In this document: piece after piece, positions 1 to 9,820 of the stretch | How the letters are laid out: every line of letters begins with the position of its first letter | How positions within the stretch are numbered: position 1 is the stretch's first letter | NCBI GenBank assembly: GCA_950022655.1 | Contig: OX465584.1 | Coordinates: 30,446,988-30,510,987 of the forward strand | DNA: 64,000 nucleotides | Reading direction: 5' to 3' | From: Alentia gelatinosa | Lineage: Eukaryota; Annelida; Polychaeta; Phyllodocida; Polynoidae | Notes under the pieces: generated by a model | Database searches by the model: none | What the model saw: the letters and a program-made list of their open reading frames with translations, nothing else | Told to the model about the DNA's origin: nothing | Position numbers and translations under genes: made by a program

Positions 1-399
1 GTCCGGCTCGCGATGACCAGTGCCCACACCGCAAACAGCAGTCAAAACACGGAGACCGGACGTGCCCGGGGGAGCGAGGCCCCGTGCCGGGACTTCAATG
101 GAGAGAGGGGGTGCCGCCACCGCAGCGACCACACTGAAGGGGGTATCCGGTGGTTGCACGTGTGCACGTTTTGCGACTCGGTGGGCAGGAAGTGCGGCCA
201 CTCTGTGCACGCCTGCAACCGCAAGCTGACATACGGACACGGGTACGACAACACGGCGGCTCCCCCTGTACCCACACCACGGCGGGTACCCCAGGCGGGG
301 TATCAACTGCAGGCTACTACCAGGCCGGCGGCAGCGCAGAGTGTGGTACACCAACCTCAGCCGAGTTCAAAAAACGGGCCGGCCGCGCCCCGCCAGTAG
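1..399 (+). CDS. gag: Gag-like protein, C-terminal end (partial)
   Basis: Frame 1 is open from the first base to the TAG at 397-399. It contains a Cys/His cluster starting CRDFN and continuing through HVCTFC to a final H-x4-C. This is the zinc-binding signature at the end of ORF1 in Ngaro/DIRS-group elements, thought to bind the element's RNA. The following tail is rich in Pro, Gln and Ala. The start lies outside the window. RT-RNase H follows in another frame, so it must use a separate start, frameshifting or re-initiation. The assignment rests on the Cys/His pattern and on position in the element. Confidence 0.7.
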   Translation, partial: VRLAMTSAHTANSSQNTETGRARGSEAPCRDFNGERGCRHRSDHTEGGIRWLHVCTFCDSVGRKCGHSVHACNRKLTYGHGYDNTAAPPVPTPRRVPQAGYQLQATTRPAAAQSVVHQPQPSSKNGPAAPRQ

Positions 400-401
400 A
401 C

Positions 402-2450
402 GAGGCGCGCAAGAAAGATGAAAGGGGTGCCGGCAGGACGGAGTGTTGTGTTACGAATCCGGCTCCCCCACGTGACGTCACCTATCACGTGACCCCCTCG
501 GCACGTGGCCGAGGGGTCCAGATAAACAACAACATTGACGGGCCGAATACACTCCCGGAGGAGATACCCCCCGTTTCACCGGCGGAGGCCGCCCCAGGCA
601 CCGTGGGGGATGATGGTCTCAGTCGCTTGCCGGGTGTTAGTGTTAGTGCGCCGGAATCTAACACTCCCGACTTTAAAGCACTCCGCGATGTCTGCGAAAC
701 GGGAATCCACCGGGAGGGCGTGAGTACGGACCCGTTAGCCTTCAAACAACATCGCCGGGAGACTTGGCCGGAGTTCACGGCCGTGGGGCCCGCCAGGCAC
801 GCGGAAATATACCGGACCGTGCGTGACACGGGAATCCCCAACGCACTCGGCGCCAGGGTCGAGGTGCCTTCGGATCTAAACCTACCTGCATGGGACCATT
901 ACCTAGGACACGTGGAGGAGGCGCAGGAGCTCCTAGGCTTCCTGCGATACGGTTTCCCCCTGGGATACCTGGGACCGGAGAGTGATACCAGAGGGGTGGC
1001 CAACCACCCCAGCGCAACCTCTCACCCCGTGCAGGTAGAGAAGTTTCTCGAAAAGGAGGCGGGCTTTACCAATATGATGGGCCCGTTCGCCGAACCGCCT
1101 TTTAGCCCGTGGTGTCACGTGTCGCCACTCATGACACGGGAAAAACGCGGGACGGACGACCGGCGCATCATTACCGATATGACTTTCCCGAGGGAGTGCA
1201 GCGTGAACTCGTTCATCATTAAGAACTCGGTCTACGGACTGGAGCGAGAACACGGCCTCCCTACGGTGGACGAGTTTGTGGCCAAACTCGTCAAGGCAGG
1301 CACGTCGGCCTACATGTCGTCCATCGACGTGTCGCGTGCCTACAAGAACTTTAGGTGCGATCCCCTCGACTGGCCTCTGTTGTGTTTCACGTGGGGGGGC
1401 GGGCACTACTGCGATACGGCCATGCCGTTCGGCGCCCGTGCCTCCTCATACCACATGCAGTGTGTGGCGGAGGCCATCGTGGGGATACTATCATCAAAGG
1501 GAGTCACGGCCGCGATGTACCTCGACGACCTCATCATCCTCTCCGAGGACCGAGGTAAGGCGGCCGAGGACTTCAGGGTCGCGCGAGACCTTTTCTCGGA
1601 ATTGGGCCTACCCGAGGCACGCGACAAAGCACAGGAGCCGAGCCAGACCGTGACGTGGTTGGGGATAGAGATCGACGCCCGTGCCATGTCTCTATCGATC
1701 CCCACGGCCAAGCTGGAGGACATCCGTGGTCACGTGTCGGCCGTAGCCAAACGACGGACGTTGACGAAACGACAGCTTCAGTCGGTGCTCGGCCGGATAT
1801 TACACGTGGCTAGGTGTATACGCCCGGCGCGGGCATTCGTCTCAAAGCTACTCGAGGCCCTACGGGGGATGAGGGGCTTCTACATGAACATCAATTCCGA
1901 GATGCGCCAGGACCTCGACTGGTTCGTTAAGTTTGCCCGGGGCTGGAACGGCCGCGCCCTCATCCCTCGGGGTCCACCGACGCGGAGGATCACGGTGGAT
2001 GCATGCCTGTCGGGCGTCGGAGGGACCGACGGCCGGTTCTCGTACTCCGGACAGGTGTGCCCCGTCTTCGATCCCGTGGAGTGCATCTCAGAGCTCGAGG
2101 CTCTGAATACCATCTACGCACTCCACACATTTATCACAGACAGGGATCGGGGATCACGGATTGAGGTGTTCTGTGATAACCTCGGAACTGTTCAGACCCT
2201 CAATAGCGGGCGTGCCCGTAACCCTGTCCTGGCGGAGTGTGCCCGCCAGGCATGGATGGTGCAGGCACGCCTGCAGGTGGAACTGGTCTTCAGCCATATC
2301 CCCGGGGTGCAAAACGTCATCGCAGATGCCCTGAGCAGAGCCCATCTGTCGAGGACGGAATACGATAAGGCCACTTCCCTCATTCACATTCATGAGTTGT
2401 ACCCTATCGTACCGTGTACCCATGCCTCTTTTGTACCCGTACTCCGTCTC
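402..2450 (+). CDS. pol: Reverse transcriptase-RNase H of Ngaro-type element
   Basis: The frame is open from 150 to 3293, but recognisable protein covers about 800-2400. RT hallmarks in order: DRRIITDMT, the SSIDVSRAYKNF block (first catalytic Asp), MPFGARAS, and the YLDD active site at 1518-1529, then WLGIEID. RNase H follows with VDACLSGVGG (Asp), SELEALN (Glu), CDNLGTVQTLNSG (Asp) and a final DALSRAHL. The protein copies element RNA to cDNA and removes the template RNA. The true start is unclear because the frame runs under gag; starting after the gag stop is an inference. Beyond about 2450 the frame stays open but becomes Gly/Arg/Pro-rich out-of-frame shadow of the YR gene. Confidence 0.85.
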
Positions 2451-3426
2451 TTCTGCAGATCGGGCGCTTCTCTTACTCCAGGCGAAGGCATCTGCGAGGC
2501 AGTCAGAGGCGCGTGCCCCAGGTACGCTCGCAAACCAGCGATCCGCAGTCACCACCTACCTGGCGTTCTGCAACCGGATGAGAGCGGACCCCCGGGCACC
2601 GACCGTGAGCCTGATCACGTCGTATCTGGAATACGTGGCGGACCACGCCCCCTCGCCGGCCACGGTCGCCAACCAGTTATCGCACGTCCGGGCACACCTC
2701 CGACTGACGGGGGGGGACGTGCAGCCGACAGAGGACCACCGGGTGAAGCGTGCCCTCGAGGGCATGAGGAGAAACAAGCTGTACGTGCCAAACGTGAAGG
2801 CCCCCATACCAATGGATGTATTCAGGGCGGTCCTCGACGCACTGACGGGATCGCCCCTCCATACGGCAATGAGGGCGGGCATGCTCCTCATTTTCTACGC
2901 GGCCCTACGGCAGGGGGAGGTGGCGCCGCAGTCGGCTCGGGCATTCGACCCGGCTCGGAACCTCACTCGCGGGGACGTGGTCCTCGGCCGCCGGCATCTC
3001 ACCATCACCATCAAGGCGGCCAAAAATCTTCAATACGTAGGGCAACAGAAAGTGATGCGCCTCGAGGCCGCGGACGATATCCGGGTGTGCCCGGTAGACG
3101 CGGTTCGAGGCCTACTACGGGCGGCCCCTACGGCTTCACTGCGGGACCCGTTCCTGACACTGCCCGATGGGACGACCATCACATCACGGGTTATGACCAA
3201 CGAATGGGACCGCCTCCTACAGGCCACAGGCCAAACGGTGAAGACATACACCCTCCACAGCCTCAGGAAGGCCGCTGCCACTCAGGCATTTGAGGCAGGA
3301 ATACCTGAACTTAACATCCAGAGGTATGGAGGGTGGAGGTCCCAGGCTCATAGAGACTACATCAAAGTATCAGACCAAGAGACTGTCAACAAGTCTCTCA
3401 TTGAGTCTCTCTCCTTCAGAAAGTGA
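2392..3426 (+). CDS. Tyrosine recombinase of Ngaro-type element
   Basis: 344-residue protein overlapping the RT frame. An N-terminal SAM-like DNA-binding part (about residues 25-115, with LANQRSAVTTYLAF and VANQLSHVRAHLRL) precedes the catalytic domain. Catalytic residues visible: Arg in ALRQGE, the HSLRK box, Trp in YGGWRS, and Tyr in HRDYIKVS near the C-terminus. It would join circular element DNA to the genome without an integrase. The first Met is used; the N-terminal 20 residues are not family-like, so a later start is possible. All key residues are present and there is no internal stop. It ends 48 bp before repeat B1. Confidence 0.88.
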   Translation: MSCTLSYRVPMPLLYPYSVSSADRALLLLQAKASARQSEARAPGTLANQRSAVTTYLAFCNRMRADPRAPTVSLITSYLEYVADHAPSPATVANQLSHVRAHLRLTGGDVQPTEDHRVKRALEGMRRNKLYVPNVKAPIPMDVFRAVLDALTGSPLHTAMRAGMLLIFYAALRQGEVAPQSARAFDPARNLTRGDVVLGRRHLTITIKAAKNLQYVGQQKVMRLEAADDIRVCPVDAVRGLLRAAPTASLRDPFLTLPDGTTITSRVMTNEWDRLLQATGQTVKTYTLHSLRKAAATQAFEAGIPELNIQRYGGWRSQAHRDYIKVSDQETVNKSLIESLSFRK

Positions 3427-3474
3427 CTATAAAAAACTTTCCCACCCTCCTCTTCCCTTAACTATTGGCTTCTT

Positions 3475-3782
3475 GGCTATTTCTATTATTTTATTATTAC
3501 ATGTTATGTTTAACTATGTAATATCACATAATCGTCATTTATCTTATATCAAATATTATCAGAAATTGACAAATACATATCTATGTCATTTTCAATATTT
3601 GTCATATTGTCACAAATGTTATCACAATTGACAAACACATATCTATGTCAATTTCTATATTTGTCTTATCATTCATACTCATGTATTTCTCTTATTCATA
3701 TCAATAAGACTCATAAAATTAAATAAAATTTTATAAGCCCACTACGGCCTTCACTCTGTTTCATTGGGGATCTGGGGTAATG
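3475..3782 (+). repeat. Split direct repeat B1
   Basis: 308-bp AT-rich block repeated at 4011-4318 with the same length and apparently the same sequence throughout. It begins GGCTATTTCTATTATTTTA and ends TCTGGGGTAATG. As the inner copy of the 3' B repeat it lies between the YR stop and A2. Near-identity suggests recent transposition, since both copies are regenerated together. Confidence 0.88.
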
Positions 3783-4010
3783 GGTTGCCCATGGCCTTTG
3801 GTTAGGGGTGGTCATTGCCCCCCCTGGTGAAACCACTCTACACTCGCGCACCCCTGCGCCACCTATCCGCTCTCGGCCGCACTAAACATCAAAGTGCGCG
3901 AGTGCGACACTGTCCTCTGTCTCATTCGCTTCACTGGTCTCCTTCGCTCAACACCTATTTTTTCTACCCACCCACCCACTCCTCTTCTCTCCTACTCCTT
4001 ACACTCGTAG
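3783..4010 (+). repeat. Internal repeat A2
   Basis: 228-bp block between B1 and B2. By Ngaro architecture it should be a copy of the element's left end A1, which is outside the window. It is C-rich and contains short inverted TGCGCGAGTG/CACTCGCGCA segments around 3843-3905. The A2 identity follows from layout only. Confidence 0.6.
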
Positions 4011-4318
4011 GGCTATTTCTATTATTTTATTATTACATGTTATGTTTAACTATGTAATATCACATAATCGTCATTTATCTTATATCAAATATTATCAGAA
4101 ATTGACAAATACATATCTATGTCATTTTCAATATTTGTCATATTGTCACAAATGTTATCACAATTGACAAACACATATCTATGTCAATTTCTATATTTGT
4201 CTTATCATTCATACTCATGTATTTCTCTTATTCATATCAATAAGACTCATAAAATTAAATAAAATTTTATAAGCCCACTACGGCCTTCACTCTGTTTCAT
4301 TGGGGATCTGGGGTAATG
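4011..4318 (+). repeat. Split direct repeat B2, element 3' terminus
   Basis: Second copy of the 308-bp block, offset by 536 bp. The homology stops after GGGGTAATG at 4318, which marks the right end of the element; ordinary AT-rich flank follows. Confidence 0.87.
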
Positions 4319-4623
4319 ATGACTTCATTTGTGGGCATAGGTCTGTAAAGATCTGCCAGTTGGTGTAGGATTACTGGTAATTGTATAATTATTTGCAATG
4401 TGATAACTGATATGTAAAGTGCTATAGCAAATGAAAATATGAAATATTGCATACTCCACGTAGACAATTTCGAAGAGGTATATCCTATTACCAAACCAAT
4501 CACGTGGTTGTGAAAGGTAAAACGGACTGTCGCATCATGGTCATAATATTCTATCAAATCAGCGAGGCTAATTAGCAGATAGGCAAAGCTGTCGGGGCGG
4601 AACTTCTGAAACTGTCTCCGCAC
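4319..4623 (-). pseudogene. Possible membrane-protein exon relic
   Basis: A minus-strand open frame starts at 4623 and has two hydrophobic stretches: an HNHVIGLVIGY segment and a longer one around IFSFAIALYISVITLQIII. It then runs into the end of the Ngaro B2 repeat at 4318, so if it was coding the insertion cut it. The Y-x-R-x-iGl-iGY pattern recalls membrane acyltransferase-3 proteins, but this is a weak impression. No splice sites were confirmed. Confidence 0.18.
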
Positions 4624-5230
4624 TTCATCACTTCACTGACACAATACTGACCACTACAGAACCGAACCAGGACTGACTGGCGACATAATCACGTTACCTA
4701 TGAGCACCATGTCGGCACAATTGAAAAATCTCAGATGCTTCTCTCTTTTTGGACTCCCTATTAGACACAAGCACCTATTTCAATATTGAAAACGCTCCGA
4801 ATACATCTTTAATGAGGAGGAGAAAAACACAAGGGTAATAACGATAGAAGGTCTATATTACAAGGCCTGAATATTGGAACAGATTTGAAAGATATAACGC
4901 GTTTATATCTTCCAGGATATACATCTGATTACACATATTTCTTAGGGGTAAAATCTTTTTTGATAATACCTAATTGTTTCACTCACTATCAAACGAATTG
5001 AAGCCTGCTATAGACAATGTAGCGACATAAATATTTAGAGTTTTATTAACCTGACTTCAGAAACTTCTATTGCCTTAGGCAGCATTCAATAGTTATGGCC
5101 AGTGGGGGGCACATTTTTTAGGAGGGGACTTTCTGGGGAGTAATTCCAGGGGGAAACCTTTTCTTTCACTATTTCTGTTGTGGGTCGACATTTTTAGCTA
5201 AACAATAAGGCAGACTCCTATATTTTCCGC
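4624..5230. other. No gene seen
   Basis: AT-rich sequence with no convincing open frame, repeat or RNA gene. Confidence 0.5.
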
Positions 5231-5233
5231 TAA

Positions 5234-5516
5234 GGCCCGGCGTCCACCTACTACGATATGGCACCGATATGGTCTACGATGCACCTCCCGATAAAAAAAT
5301 CAAAATCGCGTCGGAAGGTTACCTGATATCGGGGCAGTTGACCACGTTTCTGCGATTAGACACCGATAAAAAACCCATATAACGCATGGTGTATTGGCTT
5401 GTCTAGACATATGTCTACGATTTGGCACCTTCCCGATATGGCACCGATTTTGACATTTTGTATCGGTGCCATATCGGGAGGTCTACGATCCTATCGTAGT
5501 AGGTGGACGCCGGGCC
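5234..5516. mobile_element. PIF/Harbinger-type MITE, copy 1
   Basis: 283-bp non-coding element with inverted ends starting GGCCCGGCGTCCACCTACTA and its complement on the right. It is flanked by TAA at 5231-5233 and 5517-5519, the 3-bp TWA target duplication typical of PIF/Harbinger. Internal subterminal repeats CCGATATGGCACCGAT and TATCGGTGCCATATCGG also pair. Further copies lie at 6624-6905 and 27414-27695, and a decayed relative at 5520-5794. Confidence 0.85.
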
Positions 5517-5519
5517 TAA

Positions 5520-5794
5520 GTATTTCACCCGCAAGAGATATTTTCCCGATAAATCATACACAATAAATACCCTACGATAGGCTACGAAAATTCCAGGATG
5601 TTGGATTTAATCGGGAGCTCTACGATTGACGTTTTCTAACGCAGCCTATCGTGAGGTATCGTAGACGGCATCGCAAAAACGTGTTCCACCTACCACGATT
5701 TTTGCTGACCTCCCGATAGAATCGGTATGGTGTCGGGAAGGCAGTCGTAGGGCCTATCGGGACCAGAATGGTGGTAGGTGGGGACCCGGCTTTA
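5520..5794. repeat. Decayed relative of the GGCCCGGCGT MITE
   Basis: Directly next to copy 1. It keeps scattered CTACGAT, CCCGATA and TCGGTATGG words and ends with GGTAGGTGGGGACCCGGCTT, a mutated right terminus. The left terminus is not recognisable. Confidence 0.45.
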
Positions 5795-5986
5795 GGGTGG
5801 TCAGAATGCTTAAATACTTTCACAGAAAGCTGAGGAAAGTACAATGCCAGAATGTATCTACCAATTGATTATTCAATTACATAGAAATGACTAGTTATTG
5901 TTTAGATATGCTGAGGTAAAGAGTCCATTTATTATGCCGACATGTACACACAGTTTGGCAGTGGTATGTATCCCCACTGACCTCAG

Positions 5987-6303
5987 GGACCTGTTTCAGT
6001 AGGCTCGTGACATTAGGCCTAGACAGACATCGACAGCGGCACCAACAGTGCAAGCAATAGCGGAAAAAATCTAGCAAATATCAGAAAATCGGAGTGCCCA
6101 ATCTTCTTCATATTTGGAACGATTATAGGTTATATATATATATATATATATATATATCCTACTCATGTTAAAGTATCATTGCTTAATTCCTACGAGAAGT
6201 GAGTGAAACTCCGTGTGTCATCGATTGCAATCTTGTGATCTGTCCGTATGGTGTCACAGACGCCATCTAGACATGTCACGAAACTACTGAAACAGGTCCC
6301 TGG
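5987..6303. mobile_element. Non-autonomous element with CAGGGACCTGTTTCAGTAG ends
   Basis: Left end CAGGGACCTGTTTCAGTAG is matched by its inverse complement at 6285-6303. Inside is a TA microsatellite (about 6130-6158) and the words ATTATAGGTTATA and TCATTGCTTAATTCCTACG, which also occur, one set inverted, in the larger element at 31428-32143. No clear target duplication was found. CAGGG ends are seen in hAT elements, but class is unproven. Confidence 0.5.
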
Positions 6304-6623
6304 ACAAGCTTGTAACACTTACTCAATGAACCAAACAAAAGTTATCTGACTAACCCATGTAGGCCTATATATGTGGTCAAAAACATTCATTAAATTAATA
6401 AACCAAATAGAGATAATATGATTCAGAAATGAAGGGAAGTTGGGAGGGGTGGTTGTACCGAAGAACACAATGCCTGGGTCTATGGGAAGGGGGGTTGGGA
6501 AGGAGGCACTCCGCGTGGTCACACAGGCATGTACCATTGGTTACTGCACCTAGTGTAGCGGCGGGGCAGAGGCCGGACTGCATGCACTCAGGGGTGATCA
6601 CACAGCGCCCTGGGCCCACTCTA

Positions 6624-6905
6624 GGCCCGGCATCCACCTTCTGTGATATGGCTCCGATATGGTCTACTGTGCACCTTCTGATAAAAAATCAAAATAGCGT
6701 CGGAAAGTCACCTAATATCGGGGCAGTTGACTACGTTTCTGCGATTAGACACCGATATAACCCCCATTGAATGCGTGGTGGATTGGCATGTCTAGACATA
6801 TGTCTGCGATTTTGCACCTTCCCGATATCTCTCCGATATTTGCTTTTTGAATCGGTGCCATATCGGTAGGTCTAAATTTCTATCGTAGTAGGTGGACGCC
6901 AGGCC
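6624..6905. mobile_element. PIF/Harbinger-type MITE, copy 2
   Basis: 282-bp copy of the 5234-5516 family in the same orientation, with GGCCCGGCATCCACC left and GGTGGACGCCAGGCC right. Flanks are CTA (6621-6623) and TTA (6906-6908), so one target copy has mutated. More diverged than copies 1 and 3. Confidence 0.78.
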
Positions 6906-7992
6906 TTACTCAGCAGTGGCCTGTGGTTGAGATCACCCAATCCCGACACATTCACTGTATAGCTTTTTTTATATCAAAGATTTCAGATAAATGAATCAAC
7001 AAGCTACTATTACTATTCTTTCACTGTAAGATGATATTCTTCTTCCGATATTAAAATGGTTTTGCTCTTCAAAATGGGAAGCAAACATGATATAAGCACT
7101 CGCACTGTGTTGTTGGCAGTGTTTTCTGGCCGCAGTATGCGTGCACATCGCCGTTAATCTATGCGTGACGTCATGTGCAAGGGGGCTATTCAACTGACTT
7201 ATGTCCCGTTCGAGACATTTTCGGTCCCCATTCAAATCCGGGGTAAAGGAGCCCCACGATTAAGACATTAGTGGTGATCGGCACCAAATTTGGCCAGATG
7301 GATTCAAGCCTTAGGGCTTGATTCCGTTTGGCTTTAACCAAACCCTATCTGACCAACTGAAAAGACTGGTCAGCACCCGCTAAGCATGACAAAACGGGGC
7401 TTTCTGAGCAGTGCCTCACTTTATTCTATACTGGTTGATTTAATCATGATGAAAGTTATCTTGGTAAGAGGAGTTGCCTGATACAAACTGCACTTTTTAC
7501 ATACTACTATGCGTACTTGCTGCACGTCATAACTTGCACAAATCTTAAACCATTCTAAAAAAGTTTCATAAAGGATGTGTCTAGACTGTCAGAAGTAAAG
7601 ACTTGGTACATTTACATACCGTTAGCTATCATCCTACCTTGGACTAACAATCAAATAGGTTTTCGTTAAAAATTCCTTTTGGCACAGGATGGTGTCGCCA
7701 CATTAATATTTTCTGTGGAATACAACCACATTTTCTAGTTATTGATAACTGAAATATGGATGATTGCCTGGAAGAATGTCATTTTCAAAAAAAAAGAGTC
7801 CATTTTTTAATGCTGGATAAATGTAGAACCGGATAATTCTGAAATGAAAATGTAAAAGAAAATTCCTGCTTGTGTCTTCTTTGCAGAATGACAATTTACA
7901 CCCTCATCTTGAATTCGAAGATATATTCAATGTTAATACCTGACAACTTTACCTTGGTAGGAAACATAAAACTAGGTCAAACCGTGTAACAA
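6906..7992. other. No gene seen
   Basis: About 1.1 kb of AT-rich DNA without a supported gene, RNA or repeat. Confidence 0.5.
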
Positions 7993-7994
7993 TA

Positions 7995-8092
7995 GCTGTT
8001 TTTCCGTTCAGCGCCGCCATGCGGTCATGTTGCATGGCAACGCGGCTATTCGGCCAAACATTGCGCTGTCCGACTGCGCTGTGGCTTTCTCA
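7995..8092. repeat. Terminal repeat L, copy 1
   Basis: 98-bp GC-richer block starting GCTGTTTTTCCGTTCAGCGC. It matches 42330-42427 with a single visible difference (TGCATGGC against TGCATAGC) and no indel. Outer boundary is TA at both loci. Confidence 0.85.
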
Positions 8093-8569
8093 CATAGGGT
8101 GTGAGTGGCGGGTATGAGAGCAGAGGTGTTGTTTTCTTCCAGATATGAGTGTTAGAACAAGTGAGGACACTCTCAAAACAAAGACAGGTTGTCCACACTT
8201 CCGAGTTGATTATTGTCTCAGATTTAGACATAGTTTAGTTGCTTACAGAGCTTACACAATGTCATACATTATGACACCTCACTGTTGACCATGGATATAT
8301 ATATATTTATACACATATATGTATATGTATATATATCATATATACATATACATAATATAATGATCTTATTGTTAATGAAAGGATTTCCCTAAGGCTAAAG
8401 ATTATATATGTATATTTCTGATCATTTTTATTTGAAGCAAAGTACAGAACCATTTTTCCTAATGATTACATATATTCATATAGATATATATGTGTATATA
8501 TTTGTATATATACAGGATGAAGAAACCCCCAGTATTACATAAATACAGAACTGGGTAACTTAAACCTAA

Positions 8570-8742
8570 ATTTAAAAATTAAAAATAGGTCCTGCTCATA
8601 CAATTGACTAAAGTAGAGTGAGGAGATCCCCAACCGTCGCATCAAAAGAACTATGACGTGTGCGACAATAGGCCACGCCCCCGAGTGGCTATACCATAGA
8701 TATGTGCTATACCATAGATACGTGCTTGGCAAATGGGGGCCT
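8570..8742 (-). repeat. A-type repeat, 3' copy, of locus-1 YR element
   Basis: Block with GGTCCTGCTCATACAATTG, GTGCGACAATAGGCCACGCC and GCTTGGCAAATGGGGGCCTA. It recurs in the same orientation at 12646-12760 plus 15943-15980, where a LINE splits it. The pair brackets the gag-RT-YR block, as A1/A2 of Ngaro-like elements do. A matching B1/B2 pair was not found here. Confidence 0.7.
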
Positions 8743-8884
8743 AATTATATATGTATCAGAAAGTCCCTTATACATTGATATAAGTTAGGTCTATACATTT
8801 AGGTAATAGATAAGCATACGAGTGAATATAGTTTGGCGAGAATACAACCAGACCAAAATACCACCAAACTACAATTACGAGTAG

Positions 8885-9820
8885 TTAGGAGTAATTCCCT
8901 AGAAAAGAGTTTACCAACTCAGATTCTTTATCTGAAACAGAATTATGTAAATATCTGTAAACCGCTGATGATTTCCAATTACCCTTTGCTCAGATTACCT
9001 CAATAGGCATACCGAATTTTTGAAGGAAGGTCGCACCCCCGTGTCTCAGTGAGTGAGTCGAGAGCTTTCCCGTGATACCAGTCTGGAAAGCTAAGTTCTT
9101 TAGCCTGGAATTAAAATAGCTGTAAGTCATAGGTCTAGAATTAGACATAGTAATCAAGTAACAATCTGGATTACTGTAATTGGTACATTTGAACATTCCG
9201 TTGATACATAGCAGAGAACCAGGAATCGGGTGAATGTAAATATCATATGGTTGAATCCCGAATTGATCTGTTTTGCTTGTACGAATGTGGATAATTACCA
9301 TTTTATCAGAAATTGTTACATCCCCGAGCTTTAGATTGTGAGGGGATATTGAAACATGAGATTTCCTCAATAAACCACAAAAACATAGCATAATAGCTAA
9401 CCGCAAGTTGAAATCGTCATGACTAGAGATATCTAACTTTGAACGAATTTTTAACAAGTCAGTAGGTGTAAGGGGATACCTAGAATTGTCTTTAGATAGA
9501 TAACACCTCTGAATACCTTTCAATACCATGCAAATTTTAAAATCGGATGAGTAATCCCTGTAACCCTCGATTTTTTTATACCACCAAACTGCTGATAAAT
9601 AGTTTTTTATAGACGTTGGTGATAAATACTCTGACAAATACGATATATACCAACAAGCTTGATCCCTAGTACAAGGGAAAGGTGACAAGTGATATTTTTC
9701 ACAAAATCTTCTGTATAATCGTAACTGATTTTCCCTTGCTTTTTTAGTAGATTCCGAGATTGATTTTGAAAGGAATTTTTCCGATTTTTCTTGTAAGTCC
9801 CTGGTAAACCAGAACAACAC
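8885..9820 (-). pseudogene. Tyrosine recombinase, one in-frame stop (locus 1)
   Basis: Starts at 9820 and overlaps the end of the RT-RNase H frame. Residues 20-90 form the N-terminal binding part (STKKARENQLRLYRRFCEKY). Catalytic signatures: Arg in CGLLRKSH, THSLRHGGATFLQ, GNWKSSAVYRYLHN with Trp and the nucleophilic Tyr. A TGA at 8990-8992 interrupts the frame just before GNWKSS, so the product would lack Trp and Tyr; the same frame then runs on to TAA at 8885-8887. The locus-2 homologue has Met at or beside this site. Otherwise undamaged, so inactivation looks recent. Confidence 0.82.

Larger units (their letters stand above)
1..4318 (+). mobile_element. Ngaro-type YR retrotransposon, 5' end cut by window
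   Basis: The order is gag end, RT-RNase H, tyrosine recombinase, then two direct 308-bp copies (3475-3782 and 4011-4318) around a 228-bp unique block. This is the B1-A2-B2 arrangement of Ngaro elements; the matching A1 should lie before base 1. The coding part is far more GC-rich than the flanks, a sign of recent arrival or of different codon bias. No frameshift or stop is visible in RT or YR, so this copy may be intact apart from the unseen 5' end. There is no methyltransferase domain, which argues against canonical DIRS1. Confidence 0.85.
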
